Source: Stephanodiscus triporus
Lineage: Eukaryota; Bacillariophyta; Thalassiosirophyceae; Thalassiosirales; Thalassiosiraceae
Length of the DNA: 18,013 nucleotides
Assembly (NCBI GenBank): GCA_036939755.1
Contig: JALLAZ010000441.1
Location: 1 to 18,013, forward strand
Direction of reading: 5' to 3'
The notes below the pieces were generated by a model. That model saw only the letters and a list, made by a program, of their open reading frames with translations, was not told the DNA's origin and searched no databases. The position numbers and the translations under genes were made by a program. Within the stretch, counting starts at the first letter, position 1. Each line of letters starts with the position of its first letter. Below, piece by piece: positions 8,472 through 17,072 of the stretch.

Positions 8472-9317
8472 ATGGTGCTCCTAAGCCTTCTATCCTCCGT
8501 CTACCAGCAGATAGCCCCAATAGTCCCCCCGGGCCTCGCCGTCTGCGTCGCGTCAGCGTTCGTGGGCGACGGGAAGCACCTGAATGCCTTCCGGCACGAA
8601 TTCGTCGGCACCCTCCTCATGATCGGCCTGACATTCTCCCCGGGCAAGTGGGTAGGCCGCGACTCCCTCGCCGTCGCGTGGGTCGCGCACGCGTGCGGGG
8701 TCGTCGCCGCCGACAGGCTCGGGGGCGGCCAACACGTCAATCCCGCCGTCACGTCGTCAATGGTCGCGCTCGGGAAGTGCTCGTACACCGAGGGATACGT
8801 CCGGGTGATGGGATCGATGGCCGGCGGACTCGTGGCGTTCCCGCTGTTCAAGGCCCTGGCGGACAACCTCGGCCTAACCCCCCTGGGAGGGCCGGAGTTC
8901 GACCCCAAGGGGGACGAGGATGGCCTCGCCGCGGGCTTCTCGGAATTCTGCGCCATGGTTTTGCTGATGGTACTCATATACACGGTCAATTGGGAACTGA
9001 ATTTCGGGAAGTATCACTACTGGATCAAGCAGACCCTCACCGCGATCGGGATACGGTATCTCATCGAGGCCTTCCCCCGCGCGGGACCGGCCATCAATCC
9101 CATGCTCGCAACGACGTGGTACATATTCGCGTACGGGGACTTCCCGGACCATCTCGGATTTTACTTCACGTACTGGGTGTCTTCCGTCTGCGGCGCGATG
9201 TTCGCGAGTTGCTTGTATGTCATCTACGCCGGGGGGACCGTGTTTGGCACGACCCTGCCCTTCGGTCCTATCAAGGGAGATGCGAAAACCGAGGTGGAGT
9301 CGAAGAAGAAAAAGTAA
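8472..9317 (+). CDS. Superaquaporin-like membrane channel (AQP11/SIP type), ER signal
   Basis: Single exon, 281 residues, several hydrophobic helices. It is a major intrinsic protein, passing water or small solutes. The first pore motif is canonical (HVNPAVT, N90-P91-A92). The second is N209-P210-M211, followed by Leu where classic aquaporins have the selectivity-filter Arg. AQP11/12 and plant SIP channels depart from the standard motifs in this way, and the surrounding text (AINPMLATTWYIFAYGDFP) fits AQP11 best. The protein ends KKKK, which meets the KKxx rule for ER retrieval and matches the ER location of AQP11 and SIPs. The ATG at 8472 has A at -3 and G at +4 and gives the family length. 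The frame is open upstream to an ATG at 8376, but that part is CT-rich leader-like DNA. The gene converges with the TPR gene. Confidence 0.8.
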   Translation: MVLLSLLSSVYQQIAPIVPPGLAVCVASAFVGDGKHLNAFRHEFVGTLLMIGLTFSPGKWVGRDSLAVAWVAHACGVVAADRLGGGQHVNPAVTSSMVALGKCSYTEGYVRVMGSMAGGLVAFPLFKALADNLGLTPLGGPEFDPKGDEDGLAAGFSEFCAMVLLMVLIYTVNWELNFGKYHYWIKQTLTAIGIRYLIEAFPRAGPAINPMLATTWYIFAYGDFPDHLGFYFTYWVSSVCGAMFASCLYVIYAGGTVFGTTLPFGPIKGDAKTEVESKKKK

Positions 9318-9624
9318 ACAGAATGTACCTCCCAGGGACATCGTCTTGTCGTGGAAAGTATAGACTTTCTGCCGAACGTCGCGCAGCTAATAAGCCTATA
9401 TCTTCATATTTTTTGTTTGTTTACTTTTTGTATATGAACTTGGTAAATCTAAAACGCTTTTCTATGAAAATTCGGTGTCAATGCATCAATTCAAAAGGTG
9501 CGCTTTCAGGAAACGGAACGTACGATCCCTCGCATTCAACATCCTAGGTAGTCTTGGGTACGATGTGCACCACCCTCTCATCATACATGGAGAAAAATCA
9601 TTCTTACGAAGCCGACTCGAATCT
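9318..9624. other. Spacer between convergent genes
   Basis: This 307-bp stretch separates the aquaporin stop from the TPR gene stop and must hold both 3' UTRs. It is AT-rich around 9405-9460. No gene or repeat is seen. Confidence 0.6.
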
Positions 9625-11435
9625 CTAGATGCGTGTACCTCCCGAATCGGCAAACGCTTGCAGAGTCTCCGCTAGCGCCGAGTGAGTCTCCCATATCTCG
9701 TCATCGTCCTCCAAAAGATAGCATTGCTGGTATACCACGACGCAACGCAATAAGTAAATTCTTTTCTCGTGATCATTAATCTTCTTGCATATGTCGGCCA
9801 TCTTCATAAGAACTTCCACGTGATCGCTTTCGTTGTACATGAAGTTTTGGTCTTGGAGCTGGACGCAAGCTGGGGTAGGATGACAAGGAGAGTTTTGGCA
9901 ATGAGATAAATCTAGGAGGCAACAATGTCAGCGATGAAATGAGATTTTCTTGCCTGTGTATGTGTCCAATGACTGTTTGTATTTCTTCGTCCGATAATAG
10001 ATGAATGCCATGGTGCTCAAAGTCGAGATCAGCATTGTCTTGTCGGATTTTTCGGGTAACATTTGTTGGAGCTCGAACGACGTGTCCACCAAGTCAGATG
10101 CATCATCGTACTGCTTGAACTTGATCAGCGTGTATGCCATGTTGTTCATGATTGACGACTGGTCCAATATAGCAGCAACCCATGCGGTATAATTGCATTC
10201 ATCGTCGTTGTGAAACAGCTGCAAAGCACGTTGAAACGTTTGCATGGCCTTTTCGTACTTGCCCATTTCGAAATAGACGCACCCCATGTTGTTGAATAGT
10301 TTGGCGCAAAAGACAGTGTACTCGGGAGAGGTGGAAATCTTCTTGCCCAACTCGATCCCAGCCCTCTGTAGGACGGACAGGGCCGGTTCGAATTTCCCAA
10401 TCGCATAGTAGGCGCTAGCAACAACCATCAACGACAGTCCGTCACGGGAGGGGACGTCTCTCTCGTCTTTGATGACATCCCGGTACATACCCGATAGGAA
10501 CTTGACGCATGTTAAGTTCCGCCGTCCGAGATCATTTTTTGCCAAAGACGACTTGCCGTTTGCATTTAGCTCCTGTAAGTTACGGATGAGGGCATTTAGA
10601 AGTGGACGTAGGTGCTTATGTACCTTCAAAGGGACATACCAGGCAATGCCGTTGCCCGCCAGGGAATAGAGTACGATCACCTACGGTCACTCACCTCAAG
10701 GGCATTCTTAGCTAGTTTCACGGCCTCTTGCGCCTTTTCCACAAAGCACGATCCTTCGTCGGCAATGCATTTGCGTAGAAGGGCGTTCAACTTGACGATT
10801 TGAGCCTTCCCTTTCTTCGACGCTTCGCCCGTCACATCGTCGCCAGCGTCATCCGGGCATGGAGAATTTCGAGTTTCGTGAATCATGTGCATCATCAGGC
10901 TCGTCCGGACCCTCTCGAACGGCATCCTACCGACCGCGATACCCGCGCCGTGTCGTGGAACGACGCATATGGTGGCGACAGCGAGGTCTGCCAGATCGAC
11001 TGCACTCTTCCTGGAAGTTCCGACTTTCATGGATTTCATCGCCTTCGGTATGTTCATCTTCATCTGCTTGATCTGACTCTTCATGGTGGCGTTCGCTGCC
11101 GCCCAGCCAATCCCGTCTTTCTTCTGACGTTCCTTTTCCGACGGAAGCGTGTCGAGACTCTGCAGGCTCATCGCCGCAGTTTTATCGCACGGAGAACCGA
11201 GGATCGACTTCCCATATTTCGCGTACGAGTTTTTGCATAGGAGGTCCAATACGTTGGAGTCGTCCTCGCGCACTCCCCCATCGATCTTTGCAGGGCTGAC
11301 CGGTTGAAACGCCGATCCATGGCCCGATCCGGGCGTCCTCGTGACGAATGGATTGCCATCGGAGTCGTTAGCGGTGGCGTCAAAGCCTCGCGAACCCATA
11401 GGCCGGGCCTGGGGCTTTACTCGAACATTCAGCAT
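9625..11435 (-). CDS. Tetratricopeptide-repeat (TPR) protein
   Basis: Three exons (10695-11435, 9954-10572, 9625-9869) give 534 residues. Intron 1 (10573-10694, 122 bp) is GTGAGT...TTACAG, phase 0. Intron 2 (9870-9953, 84 bp) is GC-AG, with donor CAG|GCAAGA. Residues 1 to about 215 are hydrophilic and look disordered. The rest holds TPR helices with the usual spacing, for example ASAYYAIGKFEPALSVLQRA, NNMGCVYFEMGKYEKAMQTF and STMAFIYYRTKKYKQSLDTY; the last runs across intron 2 into TACVQLQD. TPR arrays bind protein partners; the partner and pathway are unknown. The ATG at 11435 has A at -3. The frame is open upstream to a TTG at 11522 only. Retaining part of intron 1 in frame is an alternative. 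It diverges from mnmG. Confidence 0.75.
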
Positions 11436-11847
11436 CTTCAAAGAGTCTTGTGTGGCTTGCGGCAATAATTCTTGACTTCGGAGGATAGTTCGCTTCCTTC
11501 GGGACAAAAAAAACAAAAACAATTCAAAAATTGATACGTATTGAATTCCTAGCTACACAGGGCAAAAAATTTGGAGGTTGAGGTCACGGACAGACAGTTA
11601 CTGGTGTGCACAGACCGACGCGACAGCGTGTGGGTCTCCTGTTTGGCTTTCCCGCCACGTGGTTCATGAGAGGATCGTGGCGAGGCGAAGGGATCGGGTG
11701 GACGTGAGGGGACGAGAACCAAGTCTTCTTCGTCTTCCTTCCGTCACTCCTCACGATACGTACTAATTTCTTCATATTTTTCTGTTAGAGAAGAAGGAGG
11801 TATGATAGAGAGGCGCGAATCAATCTCTCTGAGTAGCTCGTCGGATC
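11436..11847. promoter_or_regulatory. Divergent promoter region, TPR gene and mnmG
   Basis: The 412 bp between the two start codons must contain both promoters and 5' UTRs. I see an AT-rich patch at 11505-11575, a CACGTG palindrome near 11656 and a purine run (agaagaaggagg) near 11789. No TATA box could be assigned with confidence. Confidence 0.5.
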
Positions 11848-12134
11848 ATGAATGTACCGGCGTCGGCCACTGAATATCGTCCATCCGGCACAGATCCGCC
11901 GTCGTTTACCGCCGCTAAGAGAAGACATCGCCCCCCTCGCATGACCGCCGCCGCCATATTCGCCGTCGCCACGACGACGACGACGACGATCGGCGGCCTC
12001 GCGAGGCCGGTTCGGTCCTTCCCCATCCCTTCAGTTGTGACGAGGAGGTCCGCCGTCGGCTTCGTCTCCGGTAGGGGGGGGTCGCTGCCGCCGCTTCACC
12101 CCCCCGGACGTGCCGCCCTCGCCGTCGTCGCCCG

Positions 12135-12171
<37 letters not shown>

Positions 12172-14580
12172 TCATACGACGTCGTGGTCGTCGGGGGGGG
12201 ACATGCCGGCTCGGAGGCCGCGGCCGCCTCGGCCAGGACCGGCGCTCGCACCCTCCTCATCACGCAGGACAAGTCCACCCTCGGCGAGCTAAGCTGCAAT
12301 CCGAGCGTCGGCGGCATCGGGAAGGGACACCTCGTCAGGGAGATCGACGCACTCGACGGGGTCATGGGGGAGGTCGCCGATTCGAGCGGGATACACTTCC
12401 GGATGCTCAACAGGAGGAAGGGACCGGCGGTGAGGGGTCCGAGGGCGCAGATGGACAGGGACATGTACAAGGCCAACATGCAGCGATTCCTCCTGAACGG
12501 CGACGACGGCCACAACGGGATGGCGAATTTGGAGGTACTAGAGGCCAGCGCCGACGACCTCCTCCTCGACGAGGGTGCGGGCATCGAGACCCTGGCGCCG
12601 TTCGCCGACCCCGCCGATTCGGACGGCCGCGGCGGCGGCGGCAGGGGCGAGGGGGCTCGCCTCGAGAGGGCGAAGTCCCTCTCCTCCGCCGCCGCCAACG
12701 CCTCGAATCGACGAGCGCGCATCCGGGGCGTTGTCGCCATCGACCCCGCCACGAAGGAGAGGATCGAGATCGAATCGTCGACGGTGGTCCTGACGACCGG
12801 GACATTCCTGCGGGGAGTGCTCATGATAGGCAAGGAGCGGTACGCGGGGGGGCGACACCTGCGCGATTCCGAGGAGGTGGAGCCCCCAAGCGTCGGGCTG
12901 GCCCTCACCCTCGAGCGGTTCGGCTTCCCGCTCGGACGGCTCAAGACGGGAACGCCGGCGAGGCTCGACGGACGAACGATAGACTGGGGGGCGTGCGTGG
13001 TGCAGCCGAGCGAGAGGCCGGCGGTGCCGTTCTCGCACGTACGTCAGTCGAGGGGGGAGGAGCCTCCCCTCGCCCGCGCGGGACGGTTGATCGACTGTTA
13101 TCAGACCGCGACGAACGAGGAGACTCACAGGATGGTGATGGAGTATTCTCACCTCTTACCCGAGTACGATGGGATGGGTGGGAAGGGAAACGGTCCGAGG
13201 TACTGCCCGAGCATATACAAGAAGGTGGAGAGGTTCGCCGAAAGGAAGAGTCACAATTCGTTCCTGGAGCCGGAGGGGTTGAACACGCACATCGTTTACC
13301 CCAACGGAATGTCCGGCCCGTGTGAGTATCCAAAACTTTCGACATGGAACGCATACTATTGTTAATGGAATATCATCATTCGCTGATCCGCACTTTTCTT
13401 TCTCCTTTTTTTTTACTTTGCACAGATCCCGAAGAAATCCAGCAGAAAATATTTCGCAGCATGAAGGGCCTGGAGAAGGTGGAAATCGTCCGACCGGGTT
13501 ATGATGTGGAGTACGGTGAGTTATTCGTCACTTTAAGATGTATTTCTACGAGAAGCATATTTTTTGTTAGCCACTCTTCCTCACCGTCCTGTACGCGCGC
13601 CAGATTTCGTCAACCCCCAAGTCCTAACGCACACCCTGGAGACGAAGTCGATCGCGGGCCTCTACCTCGCAGGTCAAATTTGTGGCACTACGGGTTACGA
13701 AGAGGCGGCGGCGCAGGGAATCATCGCCGGGGCCAACGCCGGTCGCGCGGCCGGAGCGGCATATCGAGGCGAGAGCGCCCCGACGCCGTTCGTGCTGGGT
13801 AGGGACGAGGCCTACATCGGCGTGCTTATCGACGACCTGGTGACTAAGGGGACCCTGGAACCGTACAGGATGTTCACCTCGCGGGCGGAGTACAGGATCA
13901 GCCTAAGGGCGGACAATGCCGACTTGAGATTGACTAGGAAGGGAGCGGAGCACGGTCTTGTGACGGATCCGGAACGGCTGGCGGCGTTGGACATGCGTCG
14001 GACGTTGATCGCGGACAACGTCGAGCGATTGCGCAACTTCAAGCTGTACGTAACCGATTGGGGGAGCAGGGGCGGCGATGACTTGATGGGCGGCGTCGCG
14101 GCACACAGACCGGGGAGGGAGAGTCACAAGAAGAGCGCGGAGGAGGTCCTGGGTATGCCCAACGTTTCGTTGAAAATGGTGGAAGACATCATGGCCGACG
14201 TCTTAAACGAGAAACAAACGACGACGGGCAGGGAATCGTCTTACGATTTCCATTTTACTCCATCATCCGTATACGATACGGTCGAGGCATCTGTAAAATA
14301 CAAGTCGTACGTCGTCCGGCAAGAGAAGGACATCGAAAGCTGGCGCAGGGCTCAGGGCGTGAGGATCCCGCCGAATGTCGTATACGATCACGCAAAGATG
14401 CCGACGTTTAGCAAGGAGGAGATTGAAAAGTTAGACCGATTCCGACCGACGACATTCGCCGAAGCATCACAAATAAGTGGATTGACGCCGCAGAGCCTGG
14501 TGTACCTGTACCATCACGTCATGAAGTTGAATAAAGAGACCAGGAGGGAGAAGAGAGAAGAAAATGCTGTAGCCCAATAG
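11848..14580 (+). CDS. mnmG: MnmG/GidA/MTO1, tRNA wobble-uridine carboxymethylaminomethyl synthase subunit
   Basis: Three exons (11848-13321, 13426-13515, 13604-14580) give 846 residues; both introns (104 and 88 bp) start GTGAGT and are phase 1. With MnmE and FAD, MnmG adds the carboxymethylaminomethyl group to U34 of certain organellar or bacterial tRNAs. The FAD-binding motif is [13 protein letters not shown] (111-123), C150 lies in the conserved [13 protein letters not shown], and both GidA signatures are present ([11 protein letters not shown] near 449; [17 protein letters not shown] at 544). The second signature lies downstream of both introns. The C-terminus keeps the helical domain that contacts MnmE ([19 protein letters not shown]). 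The bacterial enzyme has about 630 residues. The excess is a 109-residue N-terminal extension ending in Ser13, plus inserts such as one near 237-290. The extension implies import into mitochondrion or plastid. A second start at 11941 (M32) is possible. Confidence 0.92.
11971..11988 (+). repeat. (ACG)6 microsatellite
   Basis: Six ACG units encode a Thr run in the mnmG targeting region. Confidence 0.9.
12136..12170 (+). repeat. (TCG)n microsatellite encoding poly-Ser
   Basis: The TCG array encodes most of a 13-Ser run (residues 97-109) immediately before the FAD-binding strand of MnmG. It marks the joint between the targeting extension and the enzyme, and is likely variable in length. Confidence 0.95.
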
Positions 14581-14686
14581 CTGTTACTGTTTTGTTGGAC
14601 GAAATTCTAAGTAAATCGTTATCAATTCCACATATGGCCGACAATTTGATTTTGAGTCACATCGGCTGCTTCATATTGGTTGCGTC
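14581..14686. other. Short spacer between convergent genes
   Basis: Only 106 bp separate the stop codons of mnmG and the SDR gene, so their 3' UTRs probably overlap as antisense. No other feature is seen. Confidence 0.6.
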
Positions 14687-15973
14687 TCAAGAATTCTTGA
14701 TCTTCCTATTTTTGTTGTGAACCTTATAATCGTTCAGATAAGGCGCCGCCAACGCGAATATTTCTGTGAAGATATTGTACGGGATGAAGAACGTGCCCAT
14801 ACGAGTGCCCTGTGCAGGGGCGGGGGGGGGATATCATATTTTTTTCGGCAACAGGCGAATCAGTCGAAGGCGACGACGAAAAACTGCGAAGAAATCCGGG
14901 ACGTATGTAAAGCGCTCTTACCCACGCCATGGCTCCAAGGTCCCTCAATGCGCAGCATCCGATGCTCCTCAAAATCTCGTCCGGCAGGAGCTCCGGTCCC
15001 ACCGCGCTCTTCTGCGCTTGCTCCATCAATTCGATCTTATGATCGACCTATGTATGGGGTTCATCACGCGAAAAACGATGACATTAGCCTATCGTCCGAC
15101 GGCAAACTTCACCATCGTCACCGCACGATAAAAAAATACACAACGACGACGCGAGGCGAAGCGAAGAGACCGCGAAAAAAAAAAGGAAACGAAAGCCCGC
15201 GTCGGACGATTGAAAAAGGCCGAAGGACGATACACGAATCGCGTCTCACTCACCTTTTCGTAAAAGTTGCTGCTAACCGGACTAGGATGGACCGCGCAAA
15301 CGTCTATGCCCAAACTCCGAACCTCGATGTGCAGCGAGCACGCCAGCTGACTGACGAACGCCTTCGTCGCCGCGTAACTCGCCGCGAAGGGCGTTGGGAC
15401 GAATCCGGCCACGCTGCTCGTGAAGACGACGCATCCGGATAGTTTGTTATTCACCATCCTCTCGAGGAAGTGGTGGGCCACGGCGAAGCTCGCCGTGGCG
15501 TTGCATTCGACGTTCGATAAAATTTTCGGCAGCGGGGTCTGATCGACGAAGCCCGTGACGATGAATCCCGCGTTGTTGAACACGCACCGTACGTCGATGT
15601 CGGACGTGGCGTCGGCTATGCGCCTGAGGTAATCCGATCCGGGCACGAAGTTGCACCCGACCGACCGGAACTCCAACGACGCGTACCTCTCCCTGAGACA
15701 TTTCACGGTGTCCCTCAGGTGGTCGTCGTCGAGCGACACGAGGACTACGTTCAGGCCCTGGTCGGCCAATTTGAACGACAGGGCGCGGCCGATGCCCGAT
15801 CCGCTCCCCGTGACAAGGGCCCACGACGCGCCGTCGTATCGCTCCTTGAGGTTCGGGACGGAGCGGATCGTCGACATGTAAACCTGCGGGATGAGGTACG
15901 CGATCAGCCAGAAGACGGTCGGGAACGCGAGCGCGTACAGGAGGTAGGTGGAGATGGACTCGGACAACGTCAT
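14687..15973 (-). CDS. Short-chain dehydrogenase, HSD17B12/very-long-chain 3-ketoacyl-CoA reductase-like
   Basis: Three exons (15254-15973, 14922-15047, 14687-14809) give 322 residues. Introns are 206 bp (GTGAGT...TAG) and 112 bp (GTAAGA...CAG), both phase 0. Residues 8-32 are a hydrophobic membrane segment. Next come the NAD(P)-binding TGSGSGIG (55-62), NNAG (133-136), catalytic Ser in TSS (185-187) and Y200-A-A-T-K204. The spliced tail reads VDHKIELMEQAQKSAVGP, then LPDEILRSIGCCALRDLG and MGTFFIPYNIFTEIFALAAP. Length, membrane anchor and fold fit the 17-beta-HSD type 3/12 group, whose type 12 members do the second step of ER fatty-acid elongation. Steroid-type substrates cannot be excluded. 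The unspliced frame runs on to 15089 with a basic, Phe/Arg-rich tail that is intron. It diverges from the plastid-protein gene. Confidence 0.85.
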
Positions 15974-16345
15974 TGTTTTTTGTTTTTTGGGGGGGGTTGG
16001 GGGGTGGCGGTCGTCGTCGTCGTCGTTTGTTCTCCTCTGGAAGGACCGGGAAGATGGGAGGGTTGGCGAATGTTGTTTGTGGGGTGAAGCAAGCTCGGGC
16101 GTACCTGAAGATGTTATTGTTGCGAAGGACGGCGAAAGTGAAGGTTAGCATGAACCGTCGTCATGGTAGGTAGATAGAGTAGGTAGAGTAGTATGTTGTT
16201 GTGGTTGGTGGCGGTCGGTTCTTATTAGGGCGCCGGTTTTTATTTAGGGAGCAACAAGGCGGGAAAGATGTGCGCTGGAACTCATACTCTCATGGGAAGA
16301 GTGCTTCGGATTAGACACGAACAAACACAAGGCCGTGGCACCACC
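15974..16345. promoter_or_regulatory. Divergent promoter region with G-rich and TCG tracts
   Basis: The 372 bp between the start codons hold a G8-tt-G6-t-GG-c-GG cluster at 15989-16010 followed by TCG repeats to about 16025. On the SDR transcript these become C-rich and GAC-rich 5' leader sequence just before the ATG. The plus strand could form a G-quadruplex. An AT patch (ttttatttag) at 16238-16248 may be core promoter. Assignments are tentative. Confidence 0.45.
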
Positions 16346-17072
16346 ATGACGATCGAAGTCCCCGCGGAATCATCGCGACGACATCGTGCATCCCCGAGTT
16401 CTCGCCCCCCCCTCCCACTCCTCTCGCCTTTGTTGGCGGCGGTATTATTACTCCTCGGCAATAATACCGAAAGCGCCTCCTTCGTTCGATCGCCCGTTCG
16501 CGCCGCATCCGCGATGACGACCGATCCTTCGGGCGGCGCTGCTACCGGCCGCGCGGGCGGCAGTTCGATTCCTCATCGCGCGGGGGAAGGAGGGGCCGGC
16601 GGGGGCGGCGATGGACCGCCGTCCCCCCCCCATAATAACGACCGCGCCGAGCGCGTCCTCCAATTGCCCGAGGCAACCAACGATCCATCCATCCCCACTA
16701 TCAAATTGGGCGGTACGAGAAAAATAATAGTCATCCTCGCGTTCGTTCCTTCCCCCCCCCCCCCCCCCTTGTTTTGTCGTTTTTATTTTTTTTTCACCAC
16801 CGGCGTTACGATTGATACTTACGTCATTTCGCCCTCTGAACGATCCGCGCGCGTTTCCTTTCCTTCCTTTTATCCAAGAGAGCATACGATTCGAGGAAAT
16901 GGGACCCGTCATCATCAACGCCGATGGTACAACTCGACGGATCGACAATTGGGATACAATGACGAAGGGGGAACAGGAGGTGGCGTGGAGGAGGATAGCC
17001 AAGAGGAACGAGGAACGACGGAAGGCCCTGTTGGAACGGCAGCAGCAGCAGCAGAATGAATCGGAGGAATAA
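16346..17072 (+). CDS. Probable plastid-targeted small protein of unknown function
   Basis: Two exons (16346-16712 and 16879-17072) give 186 residues. The 166-bp intron (GTACGA...AAG, phase 1) contains a C17 run at 16752-16768. The N-terminus has a basic start (RRHR), a hydrophobic core at about 22-38 and then ESASF, with Phe46 after a likely cleavage at Ser45. It then becomes Ser/Arg/Ala-rich. This resembles the ASAF-type bipartite presequence that carries proteins into secondary red plastids. A disordered Gly/Pro linker follows. The joined end reads IKLGESIRFEEMGPVIINAD, then GTTRRIDNWDTMT, then a charged helix ending in poly-Gln. I know of no function; similar MGPxxxNxDGTxxRIxNW text occurs in other eukaryotes, from memory. 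The ATG at 16346 has the context ACC-ATG; an in-frame ATG at 16268 would bury the signal peptide. Confidence 0.7.
16752..16768 (+). repeat. C17 homopolymer in intron
   Basis: Seventeen C residues in a row lie in the intron of the plastid-protein gene, followed by a T-rich stretch. It may extend the pyrimidine tract and is prone to length variation. Confidence 0.9.

Noticed and set aside
8648..9547. 299-codon plus-strand frame over the aquaporin
   Set aside because: Shifted frame of a GC-rich gene, Arg/Gly/Pro-rich and without hydrophobic segments. The aquaporin frame has both pore motifs.
10681..10694. A 14-nt intron (GTGAGTGACCGTAG) in the TPR gene
   Set aside because: It would restore the frame, but 14 nt is too short for known spliceosomes outside extreme lineages. 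A normal 122-nt intron from the same donor also restores the frame.
12096..12944. 282-codon minus-strand frame and several other long frames over mnmG exon 1
   Set aside because: They mirror the GC-rich codons of mnmG, which has unmistakable family motifs on the plus strand. Composition is Arg/Ser/Pro-rich as expected for an antisense shadow.
14717..15442. 241-codon plus-strand frame
   Set aside because: It lies antisense to SDR exons 2-3, the introns and part of exon 1, is rich in Arg and shows no domain.
15447..16151. 234-codon minus-strand frame beginning MLTFTF
   Set aside because: Most of it is a shifted frame over SDR exon 1. Its start could be a 5' UTR exon (CAG|GTACGC follows), but no acceptor linking it to the SDR frame was evident.
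16268..16345. Upstream ATG of the plastid protein (MCAGTH...)
   Set aside because: It would place 26 polar residues before the signal peptide, and its context is weaker than ACC-ATG at 16346.
16559..16575. tRNA T-arm-like gttcgattcc
   Set aside because: It lies within a coding exon and no acceptor or anticodon arm is found around it.
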